Positions 6,786 to 9,838 of a DNA stretch of 9,838 nt are shown here, in pieces. Made by a program: the position numbers and the translations under genes. The DNA lies in the NCBI GenBank assembly GCA_937868035.1, contig CALMLK010000176.1, forward strand, positions 1 to 9,838. The letters are read 5' to 3'. Source of the DNA: an uncultured Alphaproteobacteria bacterium. Lineage in GTDB: Bacteria > Pseudomonadota > Alphaproteobacteria > Rhizobiales > Aestuariivirgaceae. How positions within the stretch are numbered: position 1 is the first letter of the stretch; every line of letters begins with the position of its first letter. The notes beneath the pieces were generated by a model. The model saw only the letters and a program-made list of their open reading frames with translations, was not told the origin of the DNA and did no database searches.

Positions 6786-7484
6786 ATGCCGCAATTCCTG
6801 ATCGCTCTCATCATTGTCGTGGGCGGATTATGGCTCATCCGCAAGTCGGCCCGCATGCCGCCGCAGGCAGCGCGCGTGTTCGTGCAGAAACTTGCGGGCG
6901 GCGGCATCATGGCCTTCGCCGGGCTGCTGGCTTTGCGCGGGCAGATGAACCTCGCTATCGGCGTCTTCCTCTTCGGCCTTGGCCTCGTCGGCAAGACGGC
7001 GGTGTTTCCCAACGGCTTTCCGTGGGGCGGCCAGAAGTCGGCAGGCCAGAAAAGCCGTGTCGCTACTGCTTATCTTTCCATGGAGCTTGATCACGACTCG
7101 GGCAGCATGGATGGCGACGTGCTGGCGGGCCCCAGCAAAGGCAAGCGGCTCTCACGGCTGACCGATACCGAACTCATGAACTTCCACGGCCTCTGCGGTG
7201 GCAGCGGCGACCAGAGCCGCGCGCTCCTGGAAGCGTGGCTGGACCGCAATCGTCCGGAATGGCGTCAGGCCTGGGGCGGCGGAGCAGGGGCGGCACCCTC
7301 AGCTGCAGGCCGCATGAGCAAGGACGAGGCTTACGCAATTCTCGGCCTGAAGTCCGGCGCCAGTGCCGACGAGGTCCGCGCCGCGCATCGCCGGTTGATG
7401 AAGGATTTCCACCCAGACAAGGGCGGCACGGACTATCTCGCAGCGAAGATCAACGCCGCGAAGGATGTGTTGCTGGGAACCTGA
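6786..7484 (+). CDS. membrane-anchored C-terminal J-domain (DnaJ-like) protein
   Basis: A 232-residue protein. Residues 3-18 form a hydrophobic helix (L-I-A-L-I-I-V-V-G-G-L-W-L-I) and residues about 39-69 form one or two more. The middle (about 90-160) is soluble and includes L-T-D-T-E-L-M-N-F and R-P-E-W-R-Q-A-W. A Gly/Ala linker leads to a short J domain at about 178-232, starting S-K-D-E-A-Y-A-I-L-G-L and carrying H-P-D (209-211) followed by K-G-G. The HPD loop is what stimulates Hsp70 ATP hydrolysis, so it should recruit DnaK to the membrane, as Tim14/Pam18-type J proteins do. The client is unknown. A weak ribosome binding site, GGA, lies about 10 nt before ATG 6786. The gene ends exactly where the convergent carboxypeptidase gene ends, with no spacer. 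Confidence 0.87.
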   Translation: MPQFLIALIIVVGGLWLIRKSARMPPQAARVFVQKLAGGGIMAFAGLLALRGQMNLAIGVFLFGLGLVGKTAVFPNGFPWGGQKSAGQKSRVATAYLSMELDHDSGSMDGDVLAGPSKGKRLSRLTDTELMNFHGLCGGSGDQSRALLEAWLDRNRPEWRQAWGGGAGAAPSAAGRMSKDEAYAILGLKSGASADEVRAAHRRLMKDFHPDKGGTDYLAAKINAAKDVLLGT

Positions 7485-8942
7485 TCAGCCGTTCGGCGAA
7501 AGCACGGCGCAGTCCTTGCCGAGACGCGCCACCTGCGCACAAGATTTCTTGGCCGACATTTCATCATAGCCCGTGACCAGCAGGCGATAGAGCGTCTTGC
7601 CATTGCGCTTCACGGCAATCGTCTTCGGGTCCTTGCCGGCAAGCCGCGTTCCGTCCTTGGCCTTGAGTTTCGCCACCACGTCGGAAGCGCTCTTGCGGGT
7701 CTTGAAATCGCCGATCTCGACGGCCCAGACGGCAGGCAGTGTGCCCACCGCAATCGCGTCCACATCAGCCTGTGTCGCGGGTTTCTTCACCTGGAAGGGA
7801 AGGGCCTTCTGCACGGGAGGCTGGACAGAGGCAACCTGCGAGGGCTGCTCGGCAGCGGGCGCGTCATCGCTCCCGTCCATGGAACCTGCAAGTTCGGCTT
7901 CAATCACCTTCGGGCCGCCCTGGTTCTGGCCTTCGGCGGCGTCCTCATCGGTATCGCCAGTGTCTGATGCAGCACTGTCAGCAGCGGCGGCGAGTGCGGC
8001 GGTGTCGGGCTGCGGCTGCTCTTGCTGAGCTTCGGCCTGTTCGGCATCCTTGACCTTGATGGCCTTCAGCGGATCGACGATGCCCGCAGCACTGCCCGCC
8101 TTCGCCGCAACCATCTTGCCGTCCACGGCCTTGGGGAAGGCACGCGTCAGCATGCCCATCATGTAGGTGTCACGGCTGCCGGCGGTGCGGCCGCCCAGCA
8201 CCACGCCCACGAGACGCTTGTTGCCCCGGCGCACCGACGAAACAAGGTTGAAGCCCGAAGCGTTGATATAGCCTGTCTTGATGCCATCCGTCCCGGGATA
8301 GCGCGTCACCAGCCGGTTGTGGGTCTTGATCACCCGGCCCTTGAACACGAACTGGGTGGACCGGAAATAGGGATAATACTGCGGGAAGTCCCGCATCAGG
8401 CGAAGGCCCAGCGTGGCCTGGTCGCGCGCCGAGGTGATCTGCCGCGGATTGGGGAGGCCCGATGCGTTCACGTAGGTGGTCCGGCTCATGCCGATTCGCC
8501 GCGCCGTTTTGGTCATCCGGGCAGCAAAGGCGGATTCGCTGCCACCCAGGTTTTCGGCAACCGTGGCCGCCACGTCATTGGCCGACTTGATGATGAGGGC
8601 GAAGATCGCCTGCTGCACCGTAATGGTCGAACCCGGCTTCAGGCCCATCTTGGAGGGCGCCATGCCGGCCGCCCGCGCCGAAACGCGCAACGGCGTCGAC
8701 ATGGTGATGCGCTTGTTCTTCAGGTCTTCGAACACGAGATAAAGTGTCATCATTTTCGTGAGCGAAGCAGGATGGCGCAAGCCATTGGAATCCTGGTCGA
8801 AAATGATCTTTCCGTTACGCGCGTCCACAGTCAGGGCGGCAAATTTGCCACGCGCTTCGGCCGTTCCGGGAAGGACAGCAAGGAAGCTGAGGGCAAACAT
8901 CAAGAAGAGGGCTGTGAGCCTGCTGGGCAACGTCAAACGCAA
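7485..8942 (-). CDS. D-alanyl-D-alanine carboxypeptidase (low-molecular-mass PBP) with C-terminal SPOR domain
   Basis: A 485-residue exported enzyme that trims the terminal D-Ala from peptidoglycan pentapeptides. Residues 1-30 are a signal peptide ending T-A-E-A. The peptidase S11 domain (about 31-275) has all three active-site motifs: S-L-T-K (Ser60, Lys63), S-A-N (120-122) and K-T-G (222-224). A low-complexity Ala/Gln/Asp/Glu linker (about 298-390) leads to a SPOR domain (about 404-482), starting A-V-W-A-V-E-I-G-D-F and ending C-A-V-L-S. SPOR domains bind denuded glycan strands at division sites (family knowledge), so septal recruitment is expected. Membrane attachment through a C-terminal amphipathic helix, as in DacA/DacC, is not seen. 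The start is TTG at 8942, chosen because AGGTG lies 5 nt upstream and because the first ATG (residue 15) would remove the basic part of the signal peptide. Confidence 0.9.
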   Translation of the reverse strand: MRLTLPSRLTALFLMFALSFLAVLPGTAEARGKFAALTVDARNGKIIFDQDSNGLRHPASLTKMMTLYLVFEDLKNKRITMSTPLRVSARAAGMAPSKMGLKPGSTITVQQAIFALIIKSANDVAATVAENLGGSESAFAARMTKTARRIGMSRTTYVNASGLPNPRQITSARDQATLGLRLMRDFPQYYPYFRSTQFVFKGRVIKTHNRLVTRYPGTDGIKTGYINASGFNLVSSVRRGNKRLVGVVLGGRTAGSRDTYMMGMLTRAFPKAVDGKMVAAKAGSAAGIVDPLKAIKVKDAEQAEAQQEQPQPDTAALAAAADSAASDTGDTDEDAAEGQNQGGPKVIEAELAGSMDGSDDAPAAEQPSQVASVQPPVQKALPFQVKKPATQADVDAIAVGTLPAVWAVEIGDFKTRKSASDVVAKLKAKDGTRLAGKDPKTIAVKRNGKTLYRLLVTGYDEMSAKKSCAQVARLGKDCAVLSPNG

Positions 8943-8947
8943 ATCTA

Positions 8948-8952
8948 CACCT
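8948..8952 (-). promoter_or_regulatory. ribosome binding site supporting a TTG start
   Basis: On the minus strand AGGTG (8952 down to 8948) is followed by the 5-nt spacer TAGAT and then TTG at 8942. This decides the start of the carboxypeptidase gene. Confidence 0.7.
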
Positions 8953-9106
8953 GTCCAAAACCGTTTCGGGACCGCCGGAGCGGAGCCGCCAGCCCCCGGT
9001 GGCAGCAGCGAAAGATTAAAATTTTACGGATACGCTCTTACCATTGGGTAAACCTCCGAAGCAGCCTCCGGTTCGTGGCCCCGCGTTTAATAGACGGTCT
9101 GCCATG

Positions 9107-9117
9107 TTGCAATGCAA
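9107..9117. promoter_or_regulatory. upstream phasin operator, palindrome TTGCAATGCAA
   Basis: A perfect 11-bp palindrome around a central A/T pair, lying ten bases upstream of the putative -35. It is part of a 14-base direct repeat (CATGTTGCAATGCA, 9103-9116) whose second copy begins 32 bp downstream. The TGC-N3-GCA core resembles sites reported for PhaR, the polyhydroxyalkanoate-responsive repressor of phasin genes (family knowledge). Assignment to PhaR is inference. Confidence 0.55.
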
Positions 9118-9126
9118 AATTCCAGC

Positions 9127-9156
9127 TTGACAATCATGTTGCAGTGCACATATAGC
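9127..9156 (+). promoter_or_regulatory. sigma-70-type promoter of the phasin gene
   Basis: A perfect -35 hexamer TTGACA (9127-9132) is followed after 18 nt by TATAGC (9151-9156). CATATA (9149-9154), at 16 nt, is an alternative -10. The leader to the phasin start would be about 38 nt. The second operator copy sits between the two hexamers. Confidence 0.6.
9139..9149. promoter_or_regulatory. second phasin operator, within the promoter spacer
   Basis: TTGCAGTGCAC keeps nine of the ten arm bases of the upstream palindrome; the outermost base differs. It lies wholly between the -35 and -10 hexamers, so a bound protein would block RNA polymerase. It belongs to the second copy of the 14-base repeat (CATGTTGCAGTGCA, 9135-9148), which differs from the first at one base. 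Confidence 0.55.
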
Positions 9157-9186
9157 GGTCACAACAGGTTGCCATCCAGGTACCTC

Positions 9187-9191
9187 AGGAG
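9187..9191 (+). promoter_or_regulatory. ribosome binding site of the phasin gene
   Basis: AGGAG lies 9 nt upstream of ATG 9201. It is among the better ribosome binding sites in the window and fits a highly expressed granule protein. Confidence 0.7.
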
Positions 9192-9200
9192 ATCAACAAA

Positions 9201-9545
9201 ATGAAGTCGTTTGAAGACATGCAGGTGTTCGGCAAGGAAGGTTTTGAAGCCATGGTTGCCTCCAGCACCGCCATGACCAAGGGCTTCCAGGCGATCGCCC
9301 AGGAAGTTGCTGACTATTCGCGCAAGTCCGTGGAAATGGGCCAGGGCGCTTTCGAAAAGGCCACCGCTGCCCGCTCGTTCGAGCGTGTTCTCGAAGTGCA
9401 GCAGGGTTACGCCAAGGAAGCCTATGAGTCCTTCGTCGCCCAGGCCAACAAGCTCGGCGAGTTGTACTCTGCCGCCGCCAAGGAAGCCTACAAGCCTTAC
9501 GAGTCGTCTTTCGCCGCCTTCGGCGTCAAGACCGCCGCCAAGTAA
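9201..9545 (+). CDS. phasin (Phasin_2 family), PHA granule-associated protein
   Basis: A 114-residue, almost wholly helical protein with no cysteine, no signal peptide and no membrane segment. It begins M-K-S-F-E-D-M-Q-V-F-G-K-E-G-F-E, and the body consists of amphipathic helices with repeated alanine, including Y-S-R-K-S-V-E, F-E-R-V-L-E-V-Q and K-E-A-Y-E-S-F-V-A-Q-A-N-K-L. These are typical of alphaproteobacterial phasins. Phasins coat polyhydroxyalkanoate granules, set their size and number, and stop nonspecific protein binding. The gene is monocistronic, with its own promoter, a strong ribosome binding site and downstream hairpins, fitting abundant regulated expression. The paired TTGCANTGCA sites suggest repression by a PhaR-type regulator that is relieved when polymer accumulates (inference). 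No other PHA gene lies in the window. Confidence 0.88.
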   Translation: MKSFEDMQVFGKEGFEAMVASSTAMTKGFQAIAQEVADYSRKSVEMGQGAFEKATAARSFERVLEVQQGYAKEAYESFVAQANKLGELYSAAAKEAYKPYESSFAAFGVKTAAK

Positions 9546-9549
9546 TCAC

Positions 9550-9563
9550 ATCACTTCGGTGAT
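9550..9563 (+). terminator. short cUUCGg hairpin after the phasin stop
   Basis: ATCAC (9550-9554) pairs with GTGAT (9559-9563) around TTCG, giving a C(UUCG)G tetraloop, an unusually stable RNA loop. It starts 4 nt after the stop codon. It may protect the phasin mRNA 3' end or nucleate folding ahead of the main terminator. Confidence 0.5.
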
Positions 9564-9570
9564 TGAGTGG

Positions 9571-9598
9571 AAACCCGCCGGCAGCAGCCGGCGGGTTT
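9571..9598. terminator. strong bidirectional intrinsic terminator
   Basis: A perfect 12-bp stem, AAACCCGCCGGC (9571-9582) with GCCGGCGGGTTT (9587-9598), and an AGCA loop, followed by CTTCATTT. The A and T ends of the stem allow use from both sides. It lies between the phasin gene and the convergent exonuclease gene, whose stop is 3 nt away. Confidence 0.88.
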
Positions 9599-9600
9599 CT

Positions 9601-9838
9601 TCATTTCAGGGTGATGACCACGGGCACATGGTCGGAAGGCCGTTCCCAGCCCCGCACCCGCGAATGAATGTCCGCCGCCACCAGATGATCTGCAGCCTGC
9701 GGAGAGAGCAGGTGGTGATCAATGCGGATGCCATTGTTCTTCTGCCATGACCCGCCTTGATAATCCCAGAAGCTGTAGGCATCCGTTTTCAGCGGGTGGA
9801 GGGAGCGATAGGCTTCCGTCAGGCCGATGGACTTCAAC
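9601..9838 (-). CDS. xthA: exodeoxyribonuclease III, C-terminal part (partial at right edge)
   Basis: About 78 codons of the C-terminus; the gene continues beyond the right end of the window, so no start is present and TTG 9837 is not a real start. Signature blocks of the ExoIII branch of the endonuclease/exonuclease/phosphatase family are G-L-T-E-A-Y-R, Y-S-F-W-D-Y-Q-G-G-S-W, N-N-G-I-R-I-D-H and the final P-S-D-H-V-P-V. The R-I-D-H and S-D-H segments carry catalytic Asp and His residues. The enzyme cleaves DNA at abasic sites and removes 3' blocking groups in base excision repair. The stop (9603-9601) lies next to the terminator shared with the phasin gene. Confidence 0.92.
   Translation of the reverse strand, partial: LKSIGLTEAYRSLHPLKTDAYSFWDYQGGSWQKNNGIRIDHHLLSPQAADHLVAADIHSRVRGWERPSDHVPVVITLK

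Noticed and set aside
9002..9060. Minus-strand promoter for the carboxypeptidase gene
   Set aside because: An AT-rich patch with TTTACC and TAAAAT is present, but the spacer is about 20 nt and the match is weak, so no specific promoter is called.
9121..9150. Start of a repeat or CRISPR-like array
   Set aside because: Only two copies of the 14-base element exist, and both fall around a promoter, so operator sites explain them better.
8022..9155. Long open frame of 377 codons on the plus strand opposite the carboxypeptidase
   Set aside because: It covers a clear penicillin-binding protein with SxxK, SxN and KTG motifs and then runs through the phasin promoter. Composition is shadow-like.

Overview
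The window is ordinary-looking chromosomal DNA from a GC-rich alphaproteobacterium. It is most likely in or near Hyphomicrobiales (Rhizobiales): it carries an EipB/DUF1849 envelope protein, a Phasin_2-type phasin, a FemAB-like COG3146 protein and a rhodanese-metZ pair, all typical of that group. Coding density is very high. I see no tRNA, rRNA, insertion sequence, phage gene or CRISPR array, and no clear base-composition break.

Layout from left to right. (1) Positions 1-130 are an upstream region. A perfect Shine-Dalgarno on the minus strand suggests a divergent gene running off the left edge. (2) Positions 131-1748 (+) hold a single-domain rhodanese followed 10 nt later by metZ, the PLP-dependent O-succinylhomoserine sulfhydrylase, a sulfur/methionine pair. 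(3) Positions 1779-5130 (-) hold a tightly packed four-gene operon, transcribed as D-2-hydroxyacid dehydrogenase, RidA-family protein, glycerophosphodiester phosphodiesterase, FemAB-like acyl/aminoacyltransferase. The last two junctions overlap and the first is nearly contiguous, so translational coupling is likely. (4) Positions 5155-5976 (+) hold eipB, an exported envelope-integrity protein divergent from the operon across only 24 nt. (5) Positions 6064-7484 (+) hold a two-gene unit: a soluble von Willebrand A protein with an intact MIDAS, then a membrane-anchored C-terminal J-domain protein. This pair is the least understood part of the window. (6) Positions 7485-8942 (-) hold an exported penicillin-binding D,D-carboxypeptidase with a C-terminal SPOR domain. 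It converges on the J-protein gene with no spacer and starts at a TTG with a good ribosome binding site. (7) Positions 9201-9545 (+) hold a phasin gene with a recognisable promoter and two copies of a palindromic TTGCANTGCA operator, followed by two hairpins. (8) Positions 9601-9838 (-) hold the C-terminal part of exonuclease III, running off the right edge.

Themes: much of the window concerns the cell envelope (EipB, SPOR carboxypeptidase, FemAB-like protein, GDPD, membrane J-protein), with sulfur amino-acid synthesis at the left and polyhydroxyalkanoate storage at the right. The most testable new observations are the phasin operator architecture and the VWA/J-protein module. I found no strong evidence for a wholly novel defence or mobile system.
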